Positions 28,460 to 37,056 of a stretch of DNA of 48,714 bases are shown here, in pieces; positions within the stretch are counted from its first letter, which is position 1, and the number at the start of each line of letters is the position of its first letter. The notes beneath the pieces were generated by a model that saw only the letters and a program-made list of their open reading frames with translations, ran no database searches and was not told the origin of the DNA. The position numbers were made by a program, and so were the translations under genes. Location: contig CANQOL010000023.1 in assembly GCA_947625475.1 (NCBI GenBank), forward strand, positions 1-48,714, given 5' to 3'. This stretch comes from an uncultured Acetatifactor sp. (GTDB lineage Bacteria; Bacillota; Clostridia; Lachnospirales; Lachnospiraceae).

Positions 28460-29485
28460 TTAATAAACATATCTCACAACGTAATTGCTGCCGTCCCCGA
28501 TAAAATTTTTGAGTTCCTTGGAAGAGACCGTGGCGGCAAAGGTGGGATCCATCAGACTCCAGGTGATGCCGTCAAACTGCACCACTCCGTTGACCCAGCC
28601 CACGTCGTAGATGTAGGTGCTGATCCAGGCGTGGTACACGTCCTGCACATAGCCGACCTCCAGCCGGGCGGGAATCCTCTGGCTGCGGAGCATACATGTC
28701 ATGATGGCGGCGTAGTCCAGGCAAATGCCCTTGCCCTCGCTTAAGCACTTGTCAATATCGGACACATAGGCGCCAAGCTGTCCGCTGGAGGCCAGCTGCG
28801 CCTTTTCGTGGTCATACTCAATGTTTTCAATTACATAGTTGTAAATAATGGAAAGACGGTCCAGCTCCGATTCCACATCCTTGCAGATCTCCGCGGCCAC
28901 GGCCACGGCCTCGGTATCCTTTGTGTAGTTCACATACTGGCTGGGATAGAGGAAGGGCCCGTACACGTTGGTAATCTGGACGGACAGGCTGACGCTGTAG
29001 GCGGTGCTGTAGTTGGAGCCGGAAATATTCTCGTACACGCCGATGGTGTAGGTGCCGTCCCCTGAGGTCAGAGGAAAGGCTTCGTACTCGGCGGAGGTGA
29101 TGTCGAAGGTGCACTTGTTGGCGCCGTTCGGGCCGCTGATCTGCATTTTTACCTTGGGGCTGGAGCCGCTGTAGCGGAGCATAAAATAACCCTCGCTCAC
29201 ATTGGACACGTCAATGGATACAATGTCATTGCCGTACACCTCGATCCCGGGCGCCTCCGGGACGGGACAGAAGGGAACCTCCCCGTCCCCCATAGTGGCC
29301 GTGAAGGCGTCGTCTCTCTGCCCGCCCACCGCAATGGGGGTGGGGGCCGGAGCGGCGGAGACTGCCGGGGCGGCGGGAGTCGGCGCGGTGCTGGCGGAGA
29401 CCGTCTGGCCGGAGGAACGGCAGCCGGTTAAAAGCAGCGCCAGGAGACTGTATGAAGTTAGAAAGATCAGAAGTTTTTTTCTCAT
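28460..29485 (-). CDS. Transglutaminase-like lipoprotein
   Basis: A 341-residue lipoprotein. The signal has a lipobox LLTG-C22, so Cys22 should be lipidated on the outer face of the membrane. A Thr/Ala/Pro linker (23-60), a beta-rich middle domain (about 70-180), and a transglutaminase-like domain (about 195-341) follow. Its apparent catalytic triad is C255 (GKGICLDYA), H285 (VYHAWIS) and D313 (LMDPTFA). Such proteins may cleave or cross-link peptides at the cell wall; the substrate is unknown. Start ATG 29485 is set by the signal peptide; the ribosome site is weak. It is the third gene after the ECF sigma factor, so it is likely part of that regulon. Confidence 0.85.
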   Translation of the reverse strand: MRKKLLIFLTSYSLLALLLTGCRSSGQTVSASTAPTPAAPAVSAAPAPTPIAVGGQRDDAFTATMGDGEVPFCPVPEAPGIEVYGNDIVSIDVSNVSEGYFMLRYSGSSPKVKMQISGPNGANKCTFDITSAEYEAFPLTSGDGTYTIGVYENISGSNYSTAYSVSLSVQITNVYGPFLYPSQYVNYTKDTEAVAVAAEICKDVESELDRLSIIYNYVIENIEYDHEKAQLASSGQLGAYVSDIDKCLSEGKGICLDYAAIMTCMLRSQRIPARLEVGYVQDVYHAWISTYIYDVGWVNGVVQFDGITWSLMDPTFAATVSSKELKNFIGDGSNYVVRYVY

Positions 29486-29550
29486 ATCCAGTGGATGCTT
29501 TCCGGTTTCTTCCGTTTCATATGGCAGGCGCGGCCTCCCCCCGGGCGGCT

Positions 29551-30048
29551 TTACTGCTGAGGAACCAGCAGCAGATGCAGCTGGGTGCCCCCCTGGCAGG
29601 GAATGTAAATATTGCACTCCGTGCCCAGATAGGGGAAACAGATGGTATGCGTCTTTTTATCGTAGGAGCTGGGAGCGTGCCGGGTCCCGTCCGGCTCGCA
29701 CAGACAGGCTTCACTGTAGAGCACGGTATTGCCCCTGGGATCTATTGTGATGTGCAGCTGTCCCTCCGCCACGTAGTGGGAGACAAGCTCGGGATTTTGC
29801 AGCGGTTCGCGGCCGCGTCCCCTCAGAATAACCGCGGCCACGGCCAGGACGCAGACCGCCAGCAGGACGGTCAGCACGGCCAGGGCAATGCGCTGCCGTC
29901 TGTTTTTTGCCTTCTGCTGCCGCAGCAGTTCCTCCAGGGAGGACGCCCCGGAATCCTGGGGATTCTGGCCGCACTGGGTCAGGATATTCTGCAGGGCGGA
30001 GTCTGCCGAGCGGACGTCCATCCTGTATTTTTCTTTGTTCCGGAACAT
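29551..30048 (-). CDS. Single-span membrane protein, putative anti-sigma factor
   Basis: A 165-residue protein. The cytoplasmic N-terminus (about 1-52) has a basic KNRRQRIAL edge, one span lies at about 55-74, and an extracytoplasmic domain of about 90 residues follows, with two CxP-like sites (CLCEP, CNIYIPC). It begins 10 bases after the sigma gene (AGGAGG at 7 bases), the usual place for the cognate anti-sigma factor. The cytoplasmic part is short and I see no zinc-binding HxxxCxxC (ZAS) motif, so the anti-sigma role is inferred from position only. Confidence 0.7.
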   Translation of the reverse strand: MFRNKEKYRMDVRSADSALQNILTQCGQNPQDSGASSLEELLRQQKAKNRRQRIALAVLTVLLAVCVLAVAAVILRGRGREPLQNPELVSHYVAEGQLHITIDPRGNTVLYSEACLCEPDGTRHAPSSYDKKTHTICFPYLGTECNIYIPCQGGTQLHLLLVPQQ

Positions 30049-30058
30049 ATAGGGCCTC

Positions 30059-30616
30059 CTATCCTTTCAGCATTTCTCTCAGGTGTTCCTGCCCCGAGGC
30101 CAAATACCGCTTTACGGTGCTTCGGCTGATCTCCAGGGCGGCGGCCAGTTCCTCCAGCTTCATATTGCCGAAGAAGCGGAGGGTAATCACTTCCCTTTCG
30201 TGGAAGGGAAGGGACTCTACGGCCTTCCTCAGGCGCAGGATCTCGTCAGATTTCTCCGCCCGGGCCTCCGGGTTGGAGTCCAGGTACTCGTCCCGGATGA
30301 GCTCCAGAATCTCCGGGTCCCCGGTCTCGCTCCGGGTGCCGGACTTCTGCATCATGTCAAAGCATACATGGAAGGAGATCCGGTTGATCCATGCGATGAA
30401 CAGGGAGGGGTCCTTTATCTTTTGTATGTTTTTCAGCGCAGTTATGTAAACTTCCTGCATCGCGTCCTGGGCCAGAAAGTCGTCCCGCAGATAGTGCCGC
30501 GCGTAATTATAGACCTTGTTGTATGTCAGGGCATATAACTCGGCGAAGGCGCTGCTGTCGTTTTGCTGAGCCCGGACTACAAGAGAAGCAACGTACTTGT
30601 AATCGGGGTCTTTCAT
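30059..30616 (-). CDS. ECF-type RNA polymerase sigma factor
   Basis: A 185-residue sigma-70 family protein. Region 2 is visible (FAELYALTYNKVYNYARHYLRDDFLAQDAMQEVYITAL, about residues 22-60), and region 4 has a helix-turn-helix (MKLEELAAALEISRSTVKRYLASGQEHLREML, about 150-182). It directs RNA polymerase to a dedicated promoter set. ATG 30616 with AAGGA 7 bases upstream is chosen over a longer frame to 30703. The divergent gene at 30828 and the two downstream genes are plausible targets. The signal is unknown. Confidence 0.92.
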   Translation of the reverse strand: MKDPDYKYVASLVVRAQQNDSSAFAELYALTYNKVYNYARHYLRDDFLAQDAMQEVYITALKNIQKIKDPSLFIAWINRISFHVCFDMMQKSGTRSETGDPEILELIRDEYLDSNPEARAEKSDEILRLRKAVESLPFHEREVITLRFFGNMKLEELAAALEISRSTVKRYLASGQEHLREMLKG

Positions 30617-30705
30617 ATAAGATTCCTTTTGTTCATAGATCGCTTTTTGGCGGGGAGAAGAGGGCAAAAAACAGCCCGAATCCATGGGATCCCCCGACAA
30701 CATCT

Positions 30706-30776
30706 ATTATATGATAAAAAATTGTAAAAGAAAAGTAGAAAATAGTGGACCGTTTTAAAAGTTAAGAGAGTCTTAA
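30706..30776. promoter_or_regulatory. Divergent control region with -10 site and TTAAGA palindrome
   Basis: On the minus strand TATAAT (30706-30711) fits a -10 for the sigma gene, with only a poor -35 (TTTTCT). Further right TTAAGA-GAG-TCTTAA (30762-30776) is a perfect 6-3-6 palindrome in front of the plus-strand small membrane protein. It could be an operator shared by both directions. No other gene was seen in 30617-30827. Confidence 0.45.
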
Positions 30777-30827
30777 TAAATAGAGACAACAAAAGCGGAG
30801 AAATCCGAAAGAAAGGATGTCTGGGAT

Positions 30828-31163
30828 ATGATCCTCACAAGTGTATTGACGCAGGCCGTACAGTATGACCTGGTCGTAATAGAAGATATGCCGGTACCCC
30901 TGATCGGCGAGATGCCCACTCAGAGCAGCGCGGCCGTATTCCCGGGGCTGTTCTGGATCATGGCGGCAGTTGTGGCCGCTGCGGCAGTGGCTGTCTATCT
31001 GATGAGCTGCCGGGTGAACCGCAGCAGAGTGCTTGATCTGATGGGCAGGTATCATGTGGAAGGGTATCACGGCTGGAATTTGATGAAGCTGGGACGCGAG
31101 GTCTCGCGTCTGGAGAGCGACGCGCTGGAGATTTGTCAGAACGGTGAGACAGGCTGCGAATAG
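30828..31163 (+). CDS. Small single-span membrane protein, unknown function
   Basis: A 111-residue protein. The N-terminal 37 residues look extracytoplasmic (ILTSVLTQAVQYDLVVIEDM...), one strong Ala/Val-rich span lies at about 38-58, then a basic cytoplasmic tail (SCRVNRSRVLDLMGRYHVEGYH) and an amphipathic C-terminal helix. I do not recognise a family. AAGGA is 13 bases from ATG, a little distant. It faces away from the ECF sigma operon and may belong to its regulon. A terminator overlaps its stop codon. Confidence 0.6.
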   Translation: MILTSVLTQAVQYDLVVIEDMPVPLIGEMPTQSSAAVFPGLFWIMAAVVAAAAVAVYLMSCRVNRSRVLDLMGRYHVEGYHGWNLMKLGREVSRLESDALEICQNGETGCE

Positions 31164-31178
31164 CGGCCTGTTTTTTTT
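31150..31178 (+). terminator. Terminator overlapping the end of the small membrane protein
   Basis: CAGGC (31150-31154) and GCCTG (31166-31170) with inner GC pairs, followed by eight T (31171-31178). Confidence 0.8.
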
Positions 31179-31192
31179 GACCTTTTTCATGC

Positions 31193-31221
31193 TTGACAGG
31201 GAGAGCACAGTTGCCTATGAT
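31193..31221 (+). promoter_or_regulatory. Promoter of rfbD
   Basis: TTGACA (31193-31198) and TATGAT (31216-31221), 17 bases apart, about 60 bases before the rfbD ATG. Confidence 0.85.
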
Positions 31222-31282
31222 GGATAATGGATCCGGTTGAAGCAACATGATTATAACATAATAAGGAAAGCAGGCAGAACAG

Positions 31283-32140
31283 ATGAAAGTTTTTGTGACG
31301 GGCGTCAGAGGCCAGCTGGGCTACGACGTGGTAAATGAGCTGAAGAAGAGGGGAATGGAGTCCGTGGGGGTGGATATCCAGGAGATGGATATCACCGACG
31401 CCGCCAGCGTGGAGAGAGTGATCGGACAGGCCGCCCCCGACGCGGTGATCCACTGCGCCGCCTACACGGCTGTGGATGCCGCGGAGGAGAACCGGGAACT
31501 GTGCCGCAGAGTGAACCGGGACGGCACCCAGTATATCGCCAATGTGTGCAGGGATCTGGATATTCCGATGATTTACATCAGCACGGACTATGTATTTGGC
31601 GGCCAGGGCGTCCGCCCATGGGAGCCGGAGGATCCCAGGGATCCTCTGAATGTGTACGGGCAGACCAAGTATGAGGGCGAGCTTGCGGTGCAGAACACGC
31701 TGAAGAAATATTTTATCGTGCGGATCGCCTGGGTCTTCGGCCTGAACGGGAAGAACTTTGTGAAGACCATGCTGAACCTTGCCAGGAAGAATTCCCGCCT
31801 GACAGTGGTGAACGATCAGTTCGGCTCGCCCACCTATACCTATGATCTGGCCAGACTCCTGGTGGATATGATCCAGACAGACAAGTACGGCGTGTACCAT
31901 GCCACCAACGAGGGGATCTGTACCTGGTATGAGTTCGCCTGCGAGATTTTCCGCCAGGCGGGCCTGCAGGTGCAGGTGGATCCTGTCAGCGCCGACCAGT
32001 ATCCGGCCAAGGCCAAACGGCCCTTCAACAGCCGCATGAGCAAGGAAAAGCTCACGGCCGCCGGCTTTGAAAGACTTCCCTCCTGGCAGGATGCGCTGGG
32101 CCGGTATCTGAAGGCCTTGGCAGAGCGGGGAGAAATATGA
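31283..32140 (+). CDS. rfbD: dTDP-4-dehydrorhamnose reductase
   Basis: A 285-residue extended short-chain dehydrogenase. N-terminal MKVFVTGVRGQLGYDV is the GxxGxxG nucleotide-binding loop; HCAAYTAVDAAE and the catalytic ISTDYVFGG ... VYGQTKYEGE (YxxxK) follow; the C-terminal substrate part ends RPFNSRMSKEKL. It makes dTDP-L-rhamnose, the last step of the rhamnose donor pathway used for surface polysaccharides. It is isolated here: no rfbA, B or C is beside it. AAGGAAAG site 11 bases from ATG. It has its own promoter and stands between the sigma locus and rpsL. Confidence 0.93.
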   Translation: MKVFVTGVRGQLGYDVVNELKKRGMESVGVDIQEMDITDAASVERVIGQAAPDAVIHCAAYTAVDAAEENRELCRRVNRDGTQYIANVCRDLDIPMIYISTDYVFGGQGVRPWEPEDPRDPLNVYGQTKYEGELAVQNTLKKYFIVRIAWVFGLNGKNFVKTMLNLARKNSRLTVVNDQFGSPTYTYDLARLLVDMIQTDKYGVYHATNEGICTWYEFACEIFRQAGLQVQVDPVSADQYPAKAKRPFNSRMSKEKLTAAGFERLPSWQDALGRYLKALAERGEI

Positions 32141-32190
32141 GGCTTTCATGAGCAATTTCCACAAAAATGCGTTTTTCCTCTAAAATTTAG

Positions 32191-32249
32191 TTGACAATGC
32201 ATTCGCGAGCCGCTATACTATCGAAGTGTGCACGCGAATGCATATTTTT
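32191..32249 (+). promoter_or_regulatory. Promoter of rpsL-rpsG embedded in a hairpin
   Basis: TTGACA (32191-32196) and TATACT (32214-32219) with a 17-base gap, an excellent vegetative promoter. ATGCATTCGCG (32197-32207) and CGCGAATGCAT (32233-32243) form an 11-bp stem around the -10 region, followed by ATTTTTT (32244-32250). Transcripts arriving from rfbD can fold this as a terminator; transcripts starting here lack the left arm. Confidence 0.85.
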
Positions 32250-32299
32250 TGCGCGCGCGAAACATTCTAATCATATATTCCAGAAAGAGGTGAAACAGA

Positions 32300-32722
32300 A
32301 TGCCAACATTTAACCAGTTAGTGAGAAAGGGACGTCAGACATCGGTAAAGAAGTCCACCGCTCCTGCGCTGCAGAAGGGCTACAACTCTCTGCACAAGAA
32401 GGCGACGGACGCATCCTCCCCTCAGAAGAGAGGCGTTTGCACTGCTGTCAAGACCGCAACTCCCAAGAAGCCTAACTCTGCTCTGAGAAAGATCGCCAGA
32501 GTGCGTCTCTCCAACGGGATCGAAGTGACAAGCTACATCCCCGGCGAGGGCCACAATCTGCAGGAGCACAGCGTTGTGCTCATCAGAGGCGGCAGAGTGA
32601 AGGATCTGCCTGGTACCAGATATCACGTGATCCGCGGTACTCTGGATACGGCAGGTGTTGCTAACAGGAAGCAGGCCCGTTCCAAATACGGCGCCAAGAG
32701 GCCTAAGGCTGCCAAGAAGTAA
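32300..32722 (+). CDS. rpsL: Ribosomal protein uS12
   Basis: A 140-residue uS12 starting [20 protein letters not shown]. The [17 protein letters not shown] and [13 protein letters not shown] segments that contact the decoding site carry the usual streptomycin-sensitive lysines. It helps tRNA selection in the 30S subunit. AGAAAGAGGTG site before ATG. It opens the str operon (rpsL-rpsG-fusA). The L7Ae-like gene often found just before rpsL in Bacillota is absent here. Confidence 0.97.
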   Translation: MPTFNQLVRKGRQTSVKKSTAPALQKGYNSLHKKATDASSPQKRGVCTAVKTATPKKPNSALRKIARVRLSNGIEVTSYIPGEGHNLQEHSVVLIRGGRVKDLPGTRYHVIRGTLDTAGVANRKQARSKYGAKRPKAAKK

Positions 32723-32850
32723 GGCGCAGAGGCCGGAACTGTACCACAATAACGGAACTAAGGTAAGTGTTGGAATTCTGGAAATCAGATAGACAGCGCG
32801 GACACTTGGGGAAACACATGTGAGTACCGATGATTTATTTGTGCGCATAA

Positions 32851-33399
<549 letters not shown>

Positions 33400-33466
33400 T
33401 CTGGGGAGCGTCGGCGCAGCTGCCGTATAGAATTAGATTGTTCCGTAACAATAGGAGGAAGAAATC

Positions 33467-35584
33467 TTGGCTGGAAGAGAATATCCGTTAGAGAGAACCA
33501 GAAACATCGGTATTATGGCTCATATCGACGCGGGCAAGACCACCTTGACCGAGCGTATTCTGTATTATACCGGTGTGAACTATAAGATGGGGGATACTCA
33601 TGAGGGCACTGCCACCATGGACTGGATGGAGCAGGAGCAGGAGAGAGGCATCACCATCACTTCCGCTGCTACCACCTGCCACTGGACCTTGGAGAAGGAG
33701 ACCAAGCCCATGCCCGGCGCGCTGGAGCACCGTATCAACATCATCGATACTCCTGGCCACGTTGATTTTACCGTTGAAGTAGAGCGCTCTCTCCGCGTGC
33801 TGGATGGAGCCGTCGGCGTATTCTGCGCAAAGGGAGGCGTGGAGCCCCAGTCGGAGAATGTGTGGCGGCAGGCTGACACCTACAATGTGCCCCGTATGGC
33901 GTTCATCAACAAGATGGACATTCTGGGCGCAAACTTCTACGGCGCGGTAGAGCAGATCCGGACCAGGCTTGGCAAAAACGCCATCTGCCTGCAGCTGCCC
34001 ATCGGCAAGGAGGATGATTTCAAGGGAATCATCGATCTGTTTGAGCAGAAGGCATATATCTACAATGACGACAAGGGCGACGACATCACGGTCTGCGAGG
34101 TCCCGGAGGATATGAAGGACGAGGCGGAGCTGTACCGCTCCGAGCTGATCGAGAAGATCTGCGAGCTGGACGACGATCTGATGATGGCGTACCTGGAGGG
34201 CGAGGAGCCCTCTGTTGAGGAGCTGAAGGCCGTTCTGAGAAAGGCCACCTGCGAATGCACGGCCGTTCCTGTGTGCTGCGGCTCCGCATACCGCAATAAG
34301 GGCGTACAAAAGCTCCTGGACGCAATCCTGGAGTATATGCCTGCCCCCACCGATATCCCTGCTATCAAGGGAACCGATCTGGAGGGCAATGAGGTGGAGA
34401 GACATTCCTCCGATGAGGAGCCCTTCTCCGCTCTGGCATTTAAGATTATGGCGGATCCCTTTGTGGGCAAGCTGGCATTTTTCCGCGTGTACTCCGGCAC
34501 CATGAACGCCGGTTCCTATGTGCTCAATGCCACCAAGGACAAGAAGGAGCGCGTGGGCCGTATCCTGCAGATGCACGCCAACAAGCGGGCGGAGCTGGAT
34601 AAGGTGTACTCCGGCGATATCGCCGCAGCGGTGGGCTTTAAGTTTACCACCACGGGCGACACCATCTGCGACGAGCAGCATCCGGTGATCCTGGAGTCCA
34701 TGGAGTTCCCCGAGCCCGTGATCGAGCTGGCCATTGAGCCCAAGACCAAGGCAGGCCAGGGCAAGATGGGCGAGGCGCTGGCAAAGCTGGCGGAGGAGGA
34801 TCCCACCTTCCGCGCGCACACCAACCCTGAGACCGGCCAGACCATTATCGCCGGCATGGGAGAGCTGCACCTGGAGATCATCGTGGACAGACTGCTGCGT
34901 GAGTTCAAGGTGGAGGCCAATGTGGGCGCCCCTCAGGTTGCCTACAAGGAGGCCATTACCAAGGCGGTGGACGTGGAGTCCAAGTATGCAAGACAGTCCG
35001 GCGGCCGCGGCCAGTACGGACATTGTAAAGTAAAGTTCGAGCCCATGGATCCCAACGGCGAGCAGCTGTTCAAGTTTGAATCCACTGTGGTGGGCGGCGC
35101 TATCCCCAAGGAGTATATCCCCGCCATCGGCGAGGGTATCGAGGAAGCCACTCACACAGGTATCCTGGGCGGGTTCCCTGTGGTGGGCGTGTACGCCAAT
35201 GTGTACGACGGCTCCTACCATGAGGTCGACTCCTCTGAGATGGCCTTCCATATAGCTGGATCTATGGCCTTCAAGGATGCCATGCAGAAGGCGGCCCCCG
35301 TGCTGATGGAGCCCATCATGAGAGTGGAAGTGACCATGCCCGAGGAATATATGGGAGACGTGATCGGCGACATCAATTCCCGCCGTGGCCGGATCGAGGG
35401 TATGGACGATATCGGCGGCGGCAAGATGGTGAAGGCGCTGGTGCCCCTGGCCGAAATGTTCGGCTATTCCACCGATCTGCGTTCCAAAACCCAGGGCCGG
35501 GGCAACTACTCTATGTTCTTTGAGAGATACGAGCAGGTGCCTAAGAATGTGCAGGAGAAGGTACTTGCCGCAAAATCGAAATAA
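33467..35584 (+). CDS. fusA: Elongation factor G
   Basis: A 705-residue translocase GTPase. G1 loop AHIDAGKTT, switch [19 protein letters not shown] and NKMD are intact, and domain IV has [20 protein letters not shown]. The start is TTG 33467 (reading [13 protein letters not shown]), 8 bases after an ATAGGAGGAAG site; no ATG occurs nearby upstream and the next in-frame ATG would remove the G1 region. It moves tRNA and mRNA after peptide bond formation. Transcribed with rpsL and rpsG. Confidence 0.97.
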   Translation: MAGREYPLERTRNIGIMAHIDAGKTTLTERILYYTGVNYKMGDTHEGTATMDWMEQEQERGITITSAATTCHWTLEKETKPMPGALEHRINIIDTPGHVDFTVEVERSLRVLDGAVGVFCAKGGVEPQSENVWRQADTYNVPRMAFINKMDILGANFYGAVEQIRTRLGKNAICLQLPIGKEDDFKGIIDLFEQKAYIYNDDKGDDITVCEVPEDMKDEAELYRSELIEKICELDDDLMMAYLEGEEPSVEELKAVLRKATCECTAVPVCCGSAYRNKGVQKLLDAILEYMPAPTDIPAIKGTDLEGNEVERHSSDEEPFSALAFKIMADPFVGKLAFFRVYSGTMNAGSYVLNATKDKKERVGRILQMHANKRAELDKVYSGDIAAAVGFKFTTTGDTICDEQHPVILESMEFPEPVIELAIEPKTKAGQGKMGEALAKLAEEDPTFRAHTNPETGQTIIAGMGELHLEIIVDRLLREFKVEANVGAPQVAYKEAITKAVDVESKYARQSGGRGQYGHCKVKFEPMDPNGEQLFKFESTVVGGAIPKEYIPAIGEGIEEATHTGILGGFPVVGVYANVYDGSYHEVDSSEMAFHIAGSMAFKDAMQKAAPVLMEPIMRVEVTMPEEYMGDVIGDINSRRGRIEGMDDIGGGKMVKALVPLAEMFGYSTDLRSKTQGRGNYSMFFERYEQVPKNVQEKVLAAKSK

Positions 35585-35620
35585 TATTTTCCAAAGCGGG
35601 AAATATTTTACAAAAATGTC

Positions 35621-35697
35621 TTGAAAATGGGCTGCTTTTCTAATATAATCAAAAGTAGCCGAGTTCGTTGCCGCCGAAGTGTGAAGCAATTCGGCGG
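35621..35697 (+). promoter_or_regulatory. tuf promoter and leader hairpin
   Basis: TTGAAA (35621-35626) and TATAAT (35644-35649), 17 bases apart, give tuf its own promoter in the 151-base gap after fusA. In the leader CCGCCGAA (35671-35678) pairs with TTCGGCGG (35690-35697). Confidence 0.85.
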
Positions 35698-35735
35698 AGA
35701 AAATAATTGCCTAGAATAACAAGGAGGACTACAAA

Positions 35736-36923
35736 ATGGCAAAAGCTAAATTTGAAAGAAATAAGCCGCACTGCAACATCGGTACCATTGGCCACGTTGA
35801 CCATGGCAAGACAACCCTGACCGCCGCTATCACCAAGACCCTGAACGCAAGGCTTGGCACCGGTGAGGCCGTTGCATTCGACATGATCGACAAGGCTCCC
35901 GAGGAGAGAGCACGTGGAATCACCATCTCCACCGCACATGTGGAGTATGAGACTGAGAAGAGACACTATGCTCACGTTGACTGCCCGGGCCACGCTGACT
36001 ATGTGAAGAACATGATCACCGGTGCCGCTCAGATGGACGGCGCTATCCTGGTGGTGGCTGCTACCGACGGCGTGATGGCTCAGACCAAGGAGCACATCCT
36101 TCTGTCCCGTCAGGTGGGTGTTCCCTATATCGTAGTGTTCATGAACAAGTGCGATATGGTTGACGATCCCGAGCTGCTGGAGCTGGTTGAGATGGAGATC
36201 ACCGAGCAGCTGGAGGAGTACGGATTTACCGATTGCCCGATCATCCAGGGTTCCGCTCTGAAGGCTCTGGAGGATCCCAACAGCGAGTGGGGCGACAAGA
36301 TTATGGAGCTGATGCACACCGTGGACGACTATATTCCCGATCCCGTGCGTGCCACCGATCAGCCGTTCCTGATGCCTATCGAGGACGTATTCTCCATCAC
36401 CGGCCGCGGCACCGTGGCAACCGGAAGAGTGGAGCGCGGCACTCTGCATATGTCTGAGGAAGTTGAGATCGTCGGTATCAAGGAGGAGAAGCAGAAGTCC
36501 GTTGTTACCGGTATCGAGATGTTCCGCAAGCTGCTGGACGAGGCCCGTGCAGGCGACAACATCGGCGTACTGCTCCGCGGCATCCAGAGAACCGATATCG
36601 AGAGAGGCCAGGTGCTTGCAAAGCCCGGCACCGTTACCTGCCATACCAAGTTTACCGCTCAGGTTTACGTTCTGACCAAGGACGAGGGTGGACGTCATAC
36701 TCCTTTCTTCAACAACTACCGTCCTCAGTTCTACTTCAGAACCACTGACGTGACCGGCGTCTGCAACCTGCCTGCCGGCACCGAGATGTGCATGCCTGGC
36801 GACAACGTTGAGATGAGCATCGAGCTGATCCATCCCATCGCTATGGAGCAGGGTCTTACTTTCGCTATCCGTGAGGGTGGACGTACCGTTGGTTCCGGTC
36901 GTGTGGCTTCTATCATTGAGTAA
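35736..36923 (+). CDS. tuf: Elongation factor Tu
   Basis: A 395-residue EF-Tu. G1 [34 protein letters not shown] and GSALKAL are all in place; domains II and III end [13 protein letters not shown]. It carries aminoacyl-tRNA to the ribosome. AAGGAGG site 8 bases before ATG. Its sequence is highly expressed in style (codon use biased). It is the last gene before the mobile element, which leaves it and its terminator intact. Confidence 0.98.
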   Translation: MAKAKFERNKPHCNIGTIGHVDHGKTTLTAAITKTLNARLGTGEAVAFDMIDKAPEERARGITISTAHVEYETEKRHYAHVDCPGHADYVKNMITGAAQMDGAILVVAATDGVMAQTKEHILLSRQVGVPYIVVFMNKCDMVDDPELLELVEMEITEQLEEYGFTDCPIIQGSALKALEDPNSEWGDKIMELMHTVDDYIPDPVRATDQPFLMPIEDVFSITGRGTVATGRVERGTLHMSEEVEIVGIKEEKQKSVVTGIEMFRKLLDEARAGDNIGVLLRGIQRTDIERGQVLAKPGTVTCHTKFTAQVYVLTKDEGGRHTPFFNNYRPQFYFRTTDVTGVCNLPAGTEMCMPGDNVEMSIELIHPIAMEQGLTFAIREGGRTVGSGRVASIIE

Positions 36924-36944
36924 TTGAAAAAATGCAGTAAAATC

Positions 36945-36977
36945 AAGGCTTCCGAGTGTATGCTCGGAAGCCTTTTT
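36945..36977 (+). terminator. Terminator of tuf
   Basis: A 12-bp stem, AAGGCTTCCGAG with CTCGGAAGCCTT around a TGTATG loop, with TTTTT at the end. Confidence 0.93.
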
Positions 36978-37006
36978 GAATGGCTGGCAGCTTTGTAGGG
37001 TGTCTA

Positions 37007-37028
37007 TGCTTCTATTTTGCTTCTAAAA
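37007..37028 (+). repeat. Short direct repeat near the left end of the element
   Basis: TGCTTCTATTT (37007-37017) is followed at once by TGCTTCTAAAA (37018-37028). Short direct repeats near an element end are typical integrase arm sites; the core site is not identifiable without the other end. Confidence 0.4.
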
Positions 37029-37056
37029 TATTCGGGAAATGAAAATCTGACAGGTA

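Noticed and set aside
33488..35689. 733-residue minus-strand open frame over fusA
   Set aside because: Shadow of fusA; His/Gly/Leu-rich and no independent evidence.
36979..37056. tRNA-type attachment site or tRNA gene after tuf
   Set aside because: No cloverleaf or CCA-end could be recognised; the insertion target looks intergenic.
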